5,217 nucleotides of DNA, from NCBI GenBank assembly GCA_025362165.1, contig JANYHY010000027.1:1-5217 (forward strand), read 5' to 3'. The position numbers and the translations under genes are program-made. A model generated the notes under the pieces. It ran no database searches and was not told the origin of the DNA. It saw nothing but the letters and a program-made list of their open reading frames with translations. The stretch is from Myxococcales bacterium (GTDB lineage: Bacteria > Myxococcota_A > Polyangia > Polyangiales > Polyangiaceae). Positions 1 to 5,217 of the stretch are shown in pieces. The first letter of the stretch is position 1. Each line of letters opens with the position of its first letter.

Positions 1-236
1 CCCGTGAACGCTCCGTGGGTCTTGTTGTGCATGTTCTGGGCGCCCACGATGACGCGAGAGCCATCCATCTCGTGCGCGATCGCCGCGAGCGCTGTGAAAG
101 GAGGCGCGATCAGAACGTCCACGGATGGCACCTTCGCCGACATGGCCTTGATCGCCATCGCGAGCTCGAGGCCGGCGAGTCCGCCGTTGTGCATCTTCCA
201 GTTGCCGGCGATGAGAGGTCTGCGTGCGGGGTGCAT
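1..236 (-). CDS. tpiA: Triosephosphate isomerase, N-terminal part (runs off the left edge)
   Basis: This enzyme interconverts dihydroxyacetone phosphate and glyceraldehyde 3-phosphate in the cytoplasm. Only the first 78 codons are present; family members are usually about 250 residues, so roughly 70% lies beyond the window. Translation on the minus strand from the ATG at 236-234 gives MHPARRPLIAGNWKMHNGG. It contains the conserved AGNWKMH block, with the substrate-binding Asn12 and catalytic Lys14. Further on come APPFTAL and, at the edge, GAQNMHNKTHGAFT, which matches the conserved GAQN...GAFTG region. The catalytic His and Glu are outside the window. The start is fixed by the family N-terminus and by its junction with pgk: the pgk TGA (238-236) and this ATG share one base (TGATG), so translation is probably coupled. 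A GGGGAA about 10 bases upstream could be a weak ribosome binding site. The family assignment is secure; whether the gene is intact cannot be judged. Confidence 0.95.
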   Translation of the reverse strand, partial: MHPARRPLIAGNWKMHNGGLAGLELAMAIKAMSAKVPSVDVLIAPPFTALAAIAHEMDGSRVIVGAQNMHNKTHGAFT

Positions 237-1441
237 CAGGCTGTGGTTCCCCGAAGAACCTCGATGCCGGGGAGTTTCTTCCCTTCGATAAGCTCGAGCG
301 ACGCGCCTCCGCCCGTCGAGATGTGGCTCATCTTCTTGGCGATGTCTCCGCCAGCCGCGTTCACGGCCGCGGCGCTGTCTCCACCGCCGACCACGGTGAA
401 CGCGCCGCTGTTGGCCATCGCATCGGCGACGCCGAACGTACCCTTGCTGAAGGGTGCCTTCTCGAACAAGCCCATCGGGCCGTTCCAGAAGATCGTCTTG
501 GCGTTCGCGAAGCGCTTGGCGAACAGCTCGATCGTCTTGGGTCCGATGTCGAGGATCATCTTGCCGTCGGGGACGCTTGATACATCAACCACCGCGCCCT
601 CCGTCGCCTCCAGGCTGCCCGCCACGACTCCGTCGATCGGGACCAACACCTCCACGCCCTTCTGTTTGGCCTTCTCGAGCAGCGTGCGCGCGAGCGCGAG
701 CTTGTCGCCCTCCACCTTGCTGGCCTTGCAGTCCTTGCCCATCGCAGCGAGGAACGTGTTGGCCATCGCGCCGCCGATGACGAGCGCGTCCACCTGCGCG
801 AGCAACGCCTCGACCACCGCGATCTTGTCGGACACCTTCGCGCCGCCGAGCACCGCGACATACGGCTTGTCGGCCCCGGTCACGAGCTTGCCTAGCGCGG
901 CGATCTCCTTCTCGAGCAAGAACCCACAGCCTCGATCACGGAACAGCTTGGCCAAGCCATGAACGCTCGCGTGCGCGCGGTGCACGGCGCCGAACGCGTC
1001 ATCGACATAAACATCCGCGAGCTGCGAGAGCGCAGCGGCGAACGCTTCGTCATCCTTCTCCTCTTCAAGATGGAAGCGCAGGTTCTCCAGCAAGCAGACC
1101 TGACCATCGCGCAGATCGAACACGACCTTCTTGGCTGCGTCTCCGATGCAGTCGTCGGGTACGTGCACCTCGGCCTTGAGGTGCTCGGCCAACACGGCGC
1201 CGACGTGCTCCATCGAGAGCGCCGGATCGGGACCCTTCTTCGGGCGACCGAGGTGGCTCGCGAGGATCACCTTCGCGCCGCGGCTCATCGCGTGTTTGAT
1301 GGTCGGGAGCGCTTCACGCACGCGCGTGTCGTCCGTCACCTTGCCTTGATCGAGCGGGACGTTGAAGTCCACGCGCAGAAACAGCCGCTTGTTCTCGATC
1401 GGGAGATCTTTGATCGTGCGAATGCCGTCGAGGTATCCCAT
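236..1441 (-). CDS. pgk: Phosphoglycerate kinase
   Basis: This cytoplasmic glycolytic enzyme transfers the acyl phosphate of 1,3-bisphosphoglycerate to ADP, making ATP and 3-phosphoglycerate (reversible in gluconeogenesis). The 401-residue product is the normal bacterial length and appears complete. The signature RVDFNVP is at residues 23-29. ASHLGRPKKG, a substrate-binding loop, is at about 61-70, and LLENLRFH is at 117-124. GGAKVSDKI lies near 199-207 at the start of the nucleotide-binding lobe, and FWNGPMGLFE is at 318-327, ending in the nucleotide-contacting Glu. GGGDSAAA begins near 352, and the C-terminal HISTGGGASLELIEG is near 373-387. The ATG at 1441-1439 is one base downstream of the gap stop (TGA-G-ATG). 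No clear ribosome binding site precedes it, which suggests coupling to gap translation. It overlaps tpiA by one base. No missing motifs or frameshift were seen. Confidence 0.98.
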   Translation of the reverse strand: MGYLDGIRTIKDLPIENKRLFLRVDFNVPLDQGKVTDDTRVREALPTIKHAMSRGAKVILASHLGRPKKGPDPALSMEHVGAVLAEHLKAEVHVPDDCIGDAAKKVVFDLRDGQVCLLENLRFHLEEEKDDEAFAAALSQLADVYVDDAFGAVHRAHASVHGLAKLFRDRGCGFLLEKEIAALGKLVTGADKPYVAVLGGAKVSDKIAVVEALLAQVDALVIGGAMANTFLAAMGKDCKASKVEGDKLALARTLLEKAKQKGVEVLVPIDGVVAGSLEATEGAVVDVSSVPDGKMILDIGPKTIELFAKRFANAKTIFWNGPMGLFEKAPFSKGTFGVADAMANSGAFTVVGGGDSAAAVNAAGGDIAKKMSHISTGGGASLELIEGKKLPGIEVLRGTTA

Positions 1442-1442
1442 C

Positions 1443-2453
1443 TCAGAGCTTGTTCGCGACGATTTGCGCGAGATCGACCATGCGGTTCGAGAAGCCCCAC
1501 TCGTTGTCGTACCAGCTGAACACCTTGCACATGTCCGTGCCGATCACCTGCGTGACCGTCGCGTCGAAGATCGACGATCGCGGATCGCCGATGTAGTCGC
1601 TCGAGACGAGCTGCTCCTCGGTGTAGCCGAGGATCCCCTTCATCGGGCCTTCGGAGGCGGCCTTCATCGCCGCGTGGATCGCCTCTCTCGTGATCGGCTT
1701 TTCGGTGACGAGCGTGAGGTCGACGAGGCTGACGTCCATGGTCGGCACGCGCACCGCTTGTCCGTCGAACTTGCCCTTGAGCGCCGGGATGACCTCCGCC
1801 AGCGCCTTCGCCGCACCGGTGGAAGACGGGATCATGTTCTGCGCAGCCGCGCGCGCGCGCCGCAGATCGCCCTTGCGGTGCGGGATGTTGAGCACCGACT
1901 GGTCGTTCGTGTACGAGTGGATGGTCGTCATCAGGCCGTGCTTGACGCCGAACGTGTCGAGCAGGACCTTCGCGACGGGCGCCAGACAGTTGGTGGTGCA
2001 CGATCCGTTGGAGATGACGTGGTGCCTGGACGGATCGTACTCGCTGTCGTTCACGCCGAGCACGATGGTCTTGTCGTGGTTCTTCGCAGGCGCGCTGATC
2101 ATCACCTTCTTGGCACCTGCCGCGAGGTGACCCGCGCACTTCTCCTTCTCGGTGAACAGCCCAGTGCACTCCATCACGATCGGGATACCCGCGAGCGCGA
2201 GCTTGCTCGGATCTTTCTCCGCGGTGATCTTGATGTGCATGCCGCCAACGTCGATGCCGCCCTCGACCGCCGTGGCGCGCACCTTCGCGCGACCGTGCAC
2301 GGTGTCGTAGTTGAAGAGGTGCGCGAGCGTCTTGGGATCGGTGAGATCGTTGATCAGCGCGACCTCGAGCCCTTCGACTCTGCGCTCCGTCATGGCGCGC
2401 AAGACACAGCGACCGATACGACCGAAACCGTTGATGGCGATCTTCGTGGACAT
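1443..2453 (-). CDS. gap: Glyceraldehyde-3-phosphate dehydrogenase, type I
   Basis: This enzyme oxidises and phosphorylates glyceraldehyde 3-phosphate to 1,3-bisphosphoglycerate with reduction of NAD(P), in the cytoplasm. It supplies the substrate for the downstream pgk product. The product is 336 residues, a usual length. The N-terminal Rossmann motif INGFGRIGR is at residues 7-15. INDLTD at 34-39 has the Asp expected after the second strand in NAD-preferring enzymes. The active-site block SNGSCTTNCLAP (148-159) holds the nucleophile Cys152, and the general base is His179 in TIHSYT. DLRRARAAAQN follows at 196-206, and WYDNEWGFSNRMVDL near the C-terminus is the family end motif. The segment PHRKGDLRRAR looks a couple of residues longer than the common PHKDLRRAR form, which I take as lineage variation. 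The start is the ATG at 2453-2451, preceded by GGAG at a six-base spacing. The frame stays open to 2612, but that extension would run into the divergent glycosyltransferase and is not part of the GAPDH fold. It is the first gene of the operon. Confidence 0.97.
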   Translation of the reverse strand: MSTKIAINGFGRIGRCVLRAMTERRVEGLEVALINDLTDPKTLAHLFNYDTVHGRAKVRATAVEGGIDVGGMHIKITAEKDPSKLALAGIPIVMECTGLFTEKEKCAGHLAAGAKKVMISAPAKNHDKTIVLGVNDSEYDPSRHHVISNGSCTTNCLAPVAKVLLDTFGVKHGLMTTIHSYTNDQSVLNIPHRKGDLRRARAAAQNMIPSSTGAAKALAEVIPALKGKFDGQAVRVPTMDVSLVDLTLVTEKPITREAIHAAMKAASEGPMKGILGYTEEQLVSSDYIGDPRSSIFDATVTQVIGTDMCKVFSWYDNEWGFSNRMVDLAQIVANKL

Positions 2454-2459
2454 GAGATT

Positions 2460-2463
2460 CTCC
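2460..2463 (-). promoter_or_regulatory. Ribosome binding site of gap
   Basis: GGAG on the minus strand lies six bases before the ATG at 2453-2451. It supports the 336-residue GAPDH start over the longer open frame that reaches 2612. Confidence 0.7.
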
Positions 2464-2480
2464 GCTCGAGTTGGCGGCGG

Positions 2481-2509
2481 AGGGTAGTCCTGCCCATCCT
2501 GGCTCGCAA
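2481..2509 (-). promoter_or_regulatory. Candidate sigma-70-type promoter for the gap-pgk-tpiA operon
   Basis: On the minus strand, TTGCGA (2509-2504, four of six matches to TTGACA) is followed after 17 bases by TACCCT (2486-2481, three of six matches to TATAAT). Transcription from it would start near 2474 and give a leader of roughly 20 bases carrying the GGAG site. The spacing and position are good, but the -10 match is poor, so this is an inference. Confidence 0.3.
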
Positions 2510-2574
2510 CCCCGCGAGGATGGCTCGCGAGGCTCGAGCGTACGGCTTCATGGGGAGATGCTAGGTTCGCCTCG

Positions 2575-3402
2575 GTGCAACTTCGTGAGCGTGCGTGGGT
2601 GGCCGCGCGCAATTTTCTCTACGACAAACTCGTCTTCGGGCGCGGTCACGACCTGGCCAAACCTGTGTACGACAGGCTGATCGCGATCGAGCTCGCTGCG
2701 GCGCGTGCGCGCGACGGACGCTTCGTCTTCGCTCCCGTGCGTGACGTCACCGCCCTGATCAAGACCTTCGAACGCCCTCACACAGTGCGCCGTCTCGTCG
2801 CGAGCATCCGGCGCCTCCACCCGAGCATGCCCATCGTCGTGGTGGACGACAGCAGCTCTCCGCGAGACATCGAGGGCGTCACGTTCGTGAAGATGCCGTT
2901 CGACAGCGGGCTCTCGGCCGGACGCAACGAAGGTCTGCGCCACGTCACCACGCGCAACGTGTTGCTGCTCGACGACGACTTCGTGCTTACACAACACACG
3001 CGCGTCGACGCCGCGCTCGAAGCGTTGGAGCGCCCCGAGATCGATCTCGTCGGTGGGCGCGTGACATTTTTGCCGTTCTATCTCGAGCAAGCCAAACCCG
3101 TGCTCACGGATCGTCGGATCGATCGCTGGCTCGTCTGCGACAAAGTTCCTAACTTCTTCGTAGCGCGCGCGGACCGGCTGCGGCTCGTGCCGTGGGACGA
3201 GCGACTGAAGCTCATCGAGCACATGGACTTCTTCCTGCGCGCCAAGGGCGTGCTCACTTCGGTCTACGAGCCGAGGCTCGCCTGCCTTCACGCGCGCACG
3301 TTGTTCGACGCGCAGTACATGCGAAAACGCGTAGACGTCGCGCGATACGTCGACATCCTTCGCGAGAAATTGTCGTCGCCTTCGGCGAACGACAACGACT
3401 GA
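2575..3402 (+). CDS. GT-A glycosyltransferase resembling beta-1,4-N-acetylgalactosaminyltransferase (GM2 synthase/GT12-like)
   Basis: The 275-residue product is a probable nucleotide-sugar-dependent glycosyltransferase. After an N-terminal extension of about 57 residues, the GT-A domain starts with VTALIKTFERPHTVRRL (58-74). IVVVDDSSSP (87-96) follows, then MPFDSGLSAGRNEG (107-120) and the metal-binding strand VLLLDDDFVLT (129-139), in which Asp133-135 form the DXD-type motif. DLVGG is at 157-161 and VPNFFVARADRLR at 191-203. DERLKLIEHMDFFLR (208-222) contains an acidic/His pair where a catalytic base would lie, and CLHAR is at 237-241. From memory, this motif order and wording is close to animal GM2/GD2 synthases, for example MPFGKGWFAGRN and VVNFFLARTDK. 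No signal peptide or membrane helix is visible, so it is probably cytoplasmic or peripheral. Donor and acceptor are unknown; a role in surface polysaccharide, lipopolysaccharide or glycolipid assembly is inference. GTG is the only start codon between the upstream in-frame stop (2485-2487) and the domain's N-terminal region, and the ribosome binding site is weak (AGG, nine bases away). Confidence 0.8.
   Translation: MQLRERAWVAARNFLYDKLVFGRGHDLAKPVYDRLIAIELAAARARDGRFVFAPVRDVTALIKTFERPHTVRRLVASIRRLHPSMPIVVVDDSSSPRDIEGVTFVKMPFDSGLSAGRNEGLRHVTTRNVLLLDDDFVLTQHTRVDAALEALERPEIDLVGGRVTFLPFYLEQAKPVLTDRRIDRWLVCDKVPNFFVARADRLRLVPWDERLKLIEHMDFFLRAKGVLTSVYEPRLACLHARTLFDAQYMRKRVDVARYVDILREKLSSPSANDND
3372..3393 (-). 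terminator. Terminator-like hairpin in the convergent 3' region
   Basis: GTCG-TCGCC (3372-3380) pairs with GGCGA-CGAC (3384-3393) around a TTC loop, with one unpaired A at 3389, giving a nine-pair stem. It lies inside the last codons of the glycosyltransferase gene and about 40-60 bases past the FHA gene stop. On the minus strand it is followed by AATTTCT, a weak T-rich run, so it suits the FHA gene better. On the plus strand no T-run follows. The stem may partly reflect coding bias. Confidence 0.35.
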
Positions 3403-3413
3403 GCGGAAGGCTT

Positions 3414-3431
3414 CGCCAGCGGCAATTGGCG
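3414..3431. repeat. Small inverted repeat in the 30-bp convergent gap
   Basis: CGCCA (3414-3418) is the inverse complement of TGGCG (3427-3431) around an eight-base loop. It occupies most of the gap between the two convergent stop codons (3402 and 3433). It has no T-run on either strand, so it is at best an accessory termination or RNA 3'-end structure. Confidence 0.25.
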
Positions 3432-3432
3432 T

Positions 3433-4992
3433 CTAGGGATAGAGCTTCTTGATGCCCGCGGTGCAGACCCGGTCGCCCTGCGCTTTGCAAATGCCCTTGA
3501 GGAGACCGACCTCGTCCGGAGAGGCCTTGCCGCCCATCACGCGCGGCTCCAGCAACGCGCGCGCGCCCGCCTGATCTCCGTTCAGCGCCATCGTGCTCGC
3601 TTGCGAGAACACGCTGCCTCCCACGGGCGGGTGCTTCACGCTGACCGTGGTCGTGGGAACGGTGTTGGTGGTGATGGGGTTCGCGGTCACGGTGTTGGTC
3701 GGCGCGGTCGGCGCTGTGTTGGTCGCGACCACGTTGGTCGGCGCGGTCGCTGTGTGAGTCGTCGTGGCGCTGGTCGCGGCGTCGAGCTCGCGCAGCTTGT
3801 CGGTCGCGATCTGCTTGCGGCTCGACGGTACGGTCATCGAGTCCGCGACCTGATGGAGCAACGCGCGCTTCCTCGCGGGATCGGTCTCTTTGTCCGCACG
3901 CGCGAGCACACCGTCCGCCCACCGCGTCTCGATGTTGAGAAAATCGGTGGTCGTGCGCAGCGGCGAACCCTCGGAGATCGACACGAGCAGTTTGTCGTGC
4001 GCGAGATCGCATTTGCCTTGATCGCAGAGCGCCTTTGCGGCGTCGAGCGCGGCTTGCTCGGGGTTCGCCGACGTCGTGCTCGCCGTGCCGATCGGGTCCA
4101 ATCCCTTGGGCTTCTGGGTGTACATCCAGCCGCCGATCACGACACCGCCTGCGATCACCGCTCCCAACAAGACCCACGGAACGATCGACGAGCTGCCTGG
4201 GCCGACACGCGGTTGCACCGGCAACGAAGACGGAGTGCGATCTGCGAGCGCCTCGAGCTGTTGGCTGTCGCCGACGCCGGGCAAGAAGATCTGACCTGCT
4301 CCGACGAAGCGCAATCGCACGTCACCAAGCTCCAGCACGTCGCCAGCTTCGATGATCCCACGGCGGAGATCCGAGCCGTTCACGCGCACGCCGTTGCTCG
4401 ATCCTTTGTCGACGATCTCGTAGCGCCCTTCGCCGAGCGCGTGGATCTCGCAGTGGAGGCGCGAGACCGAGTTGTGATTGACCGAGATCGTCGCGTCCTC
4501 TGCGCGACCAATCGTCACGCGCTCACCCGTGAGAGGATACTCGGCGCCTGGAGTCGGACCCGCCAACATCACGAGGCGGTCGGGGCGCTGCATCAGCTCC
4601 GAGCCACGATTGAGCGACCCCGTCGGGATCGTCGCCTTCATCGCCTCGGTGGTCGCACCGGTCTGCGCGCCGGGCGCGGTGTCCACTCCGAGCGCGTCGT
4701 CTTGCAGCACGATGCGGTAGTCGCCGATCTGGATCAGGTCTCCGTGCTGGAGCTCCTGAGGCTGCACCACACGCAGACCGTTGACGTACACACCGTTGTA
4801 GCTCGAGTGATCTTCGAGCTGGTAATTCGACGTCGGCCCATTCGCGCGATGAATCTTCGCGTGCTCGCGCGAGACGTTCCGCTCCGTGAGGCGGATGGTG
4901 TTCCCCTCTTTGCGTCCGACCGTGTAGTCGTCGCGCGTAAGCGGCACGGTGGTCCGCTTGCCTTCGTCGTCCTCAATTACAAGCTTCCACAT
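3433..4992 (-). CDS. Tandem-FHA single-pass membrane protein with helical C-terminal domain
   Basis: The 519-residue product is a likely signalling adaptor. FHA domain 1 (about residues 2-97) has VGRKEGN (25-31), SREHAKI (41-47), and NG at 66-67 and 71-72. FHA domain 2 (about 139-230) has IGRAEDATI (161-169), SRLHCEI (177-183) and GSSNGVRVNG (197-206). Both keep the Gly-Arg, Ser-Arg-x-His and Asn-Gly residues that bind phosphothreonine in this family. A linker leads to a hydrophobic helix at about 270-290 (IVPWVLLGAVIAGGVVIGGW), followed by YTQKPK. The C-terminal part has a helical, TPR-like segment at about 310-404 with Cys323 and Cys328. A Thr/Ala/Asn/Pro-rich linker (405-452) precedes a second helical segment (461-519) with Cys502 and Cys510. 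With cytoplasmic FHA domains, the C-terminus would lie in the periplasm, where the cysteines could form disulfides. Partners are probably proteins phosphorylated by Ser/Thr kinases, which are abundant in myxobacteria; none is encoded here. The ATG at 4992-4990 is the only start before the FHA fold and has no clear ribosome binding site. Confidence 0.88.
   Translation of the reverse strand: MWKLVIEDDEGKRTTVPLTRDDYTVGRKEGNTIRLTERNVSREHAKIHRANGPTSNYQLEDHSSYNGVYVNGLRVVQPQELQHGDLIQIGDYRIVLQDDALGVDTAPGAQTGATTEAMKATIPTGSLNRGSELMQRPDRLVMLAGPTPGAEYPLTGERVTIGRAEDATISVNHNSVSRLHCEIHALGEGRYEIVDKGSSNGVRVNGSDLRRGIIEAGDVLELGDVRLRFVGAGQIFLPGVGDSQQLEALADRTPSSLPVQPRVGPGSSSIVPWVLLGAVIAGGVVIGGWMYTQKPKGLDPIGTASTTSANPEQAALDAAKALCDQGKCDLAHDKLLVSISEGSPLRTTTDFLNIETRWADGVLARADKETDPARKRALLHQVADSMTVPSSRKQIATDKLRELDAATSATTTHTATAPTNVVATNTAPTAPTNTVTANPITTNTVPTTTVSVKHPPVGGSVFSQASTMALNGDQAGARALLEPRVMGGKASPDEVGLLKGICKAQGDRVCTAGIKKLYP
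3640..3777 (-). repeat. Thr/Asn/Pro-rich linker with in-frame internal repeat
   Basis: This part of the FHA gene encodes about residues 406-451, dominated by Thr, Ala, Asn, Pro and Val in units such as APTN, TNTV and ATNT. A 16-base identical direct repeat occurs at 3695-3710 and 3734-3749. The offset is 39 bases, or 13 codons, so frame is preserved. This fits a linker that grows or shrinks by repeat slippage, and it separates the two C-terminal helical segments. Confidence 0.65.
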
Positions 4993-5062
4993 GGGCTCGG
5001 TTTGGGCGGCGCAACGGAGGGCGCGCGGGGCGGCTCGAAGGCAAACGGTTGACTGCGCCGAG

Positions 5063-5085
5063 GAGAGACCCTCTCGCCACGGCGA
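5063..5085 (-). promoter_or_regulatory. Overlapping inverted repeats in the FHA gene leader
   Basis: GAGAG (5063-5067) pairs with CTCTC (5071-5075) around a three-base loop, and TCGCC (5074-5078) is the inverse complement of GGCGA (5081-5085). The arms share two bases (5074-5075), so the two stems cannot both form fully. If the candidate promoter at 5092-5121 is used, both would lie in the first 30 or so bases of the leader RNA. The second stem has only a two-base loop at full pairing, so four pairs are more realistic. No function is established. Confidence 0.3.
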
Positions 5086-5091
5086 AAAAGC

Positions 5092-5121
5092 AGTCTAGCG
5101 AGCAGCGGGCCCGAAGCGCAA
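5092..5121 (-). promoter_or_regulatory. Candidate promoter for the FHA gene
   Basis: On the minus strand, TTGCGC (5121-5116, three of six matches to the -35 consensus) and TAGACT (5097-5092, four of six matches to the -10 consensus) are separated by 18 bases. They lie about 100 bases before the ATG at 4992. The matches are modest, and other sigma factors are possible. Confidence 0.28.
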
Positions 5122-5170
5122 CGGGCGTGCAGAGGATGTGCGTTCACGGGCTCTGATTTCATCGAAGGGG

Positions 5171-5213
5171 TTGACGTATCACAAGGCGATGACCATGTAT
5201 CACGCCGTGACAC
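5171..5213. promoter_or_regulatory. Candidate operator cluster: GTATCAC direct repeat and near-palindrome
   Basis: GTATCAC occurs at 5176-5182 and 5197-5203, 21 bp apart, about two helical turns. Each copy is followed by TGAC after seven and four bases respectively. The second copy forms a 17-bp near-palindrome, GTATCACGCCGTGACAC (5197-5213), with a perfect TCACG-C-CGTGA core and one mismatched pair in the arms. TTGACG at 5171-5176 resembles a -35 element pointing right, but I see no convincing -10. The cluster may regulate the FHA gene about 200 bp away or a divergent gene beyond the right edge. Confidence 0.4.
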
Positions 5214-5217
5214 AAAA

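Larger units (their letters stand above)
2454..2574. other. Divergent spacer between gap and the glycosyltransferase, with repeats
   Basis: This 121-bp spacer separates two divergently transcribed genes. TGGCTCGC occurs at 2500-2507 and again at 2521-2528, exactly 21 bp apart and in the same orientation. The second copy overlaps a perfect 8-bp palindrome, CTCGCGAG, at 2524-2531. GCTCGAG occurs at 2464-2470 and 2532-2538. ATCCT/CGC (2496-2507) can also pair imperfectly with GCGAGGAT (2514-2521). These could be regulator sites or simply low-complexity high-GC sequence. Nothing here encodes a recognisable protein. Confidence 0.4.

Noticed and set aside
15..962. Plus-strand open frame (315 codons) antisense to pgk and tpiA
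   Set aside because: It lies opposite two unmistakable glycolytic genes, and its low-complexity composition is that of a codon-bias shadow.
1362..2564. Long plus-strand open frame (400 codons) antisense to gap and the start of pgk
   Set aside because: It mirrors the GAPDH coding frame, its composition is dominated by Arg, Val, Asp and His, and no domain is visible.
2454..2612. N-terminal extension of GAPDH up to 2612
   Set aside because: The added residues do not resemble GAPDH, would overlap the divergent glycosyltransferase start, and ignore the well-placed GGAG before the ATG at 2453.
3601..5052. Long plus-strand open frame (483 codons) antisense to the FHA gene
   Set aside because: It is very rich in Arg and His, has no recognisable motif, and covers a gene with clear FHA domains. 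Long antisense frames are expected at this GC content.
5074..5090. Intrinsic terminator from TCGCC/GGCGA beside the A/T run
   Set aside because: On the plus strand the hairpin is followed by A residues, and on the minus strand the T run precedes the stem. Neither order fits an intrinsic terminator.
5171..5203. Complete rightward sigma-70 promoter from TTGACG
   Set aside because: The -35 match is strong, but no hexamer at 16-18 bases spacing resembles TATAAT.
4977..5213. 78-codon minus-strand frame overlapping the FHA gene start
   Set aside because: Its composition is rich in Pro, Arg and Ser without motifs, it ends inside the FHA coding region in another frame, and it contains the proposed promoter and operator-like repeats.

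Overview
The window is high-GC DNA with compact genes, and the genes suggest a myxobacterium, probably Polyangiales or a relative. This is inferred from the gap-pgk-tpiA order and from a tandem-FHA membrane protein whose N-terminus (MWKLVIEDDEG) resembles a family I associate with that group. No marker gene in the window settles the taxonomy.

Layout. The left half (1-2453, minus strand) is a glycolytic operon: gap (GAPDH), then pgk (phosphoglycerate kinase), then the first 78 codons of tpiA (triosephosphate isomerase), which runs off the left edge. The junctions are extremely tight: one base separates gap from pgk, and the pgk stop and tpiA start share a base. This points to one transcript with translational coupling. 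A 121-bp divergent spacer (2454-2574) holds a good ribosome binding site and a candidate promoter for gap. It also holds the start of a plus-strand glycosyltransferase gene (2575-3402) that begins with GTG. That protein has a GT-A fold with a DDD motif, and its motif series resembles animal beta-1,4-N-acetylgalactosaminyltransferases (GM2/GD2 synthase type, CAZy GT12).

The glycosyltransferase converges on a long minus-strand gene (3433-4992) with only 30 bp between the stops. A terminator-like hairpin lies at the 3' end of the glycosyltransferase gene. The minus-strand gene encodes two FHA phosphothreonine-binding domains, one transmembrane helix, a Thr/Asn/Pro-rich linker and a cysteine-containing helical C-terminus. 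It looks like a single-pass signalling or scaffold protein with cytoplasmic FHA domains. The last 225 bp (4993-5217) are non-coding as far as I can see. They hold a candidate promoter, two overlapping leader hairpins, and near the right edge a near-palindrome plus a GTATCAC motif repeated 21 bp apart.

The three glycolytic enzymes carry out consecutive or linked steps of triose metabolism. The glycosyltransferase and FHA gene show no obvious functional tie to them or to each other. I found no RNA genes, mobile elements, CRISPR arrays or complete novel systems. The most interesting items are the ganglioside-synthase-like glycosyltransferase, the FHA receptor-like protein, and the repeat cluster at the right edge.
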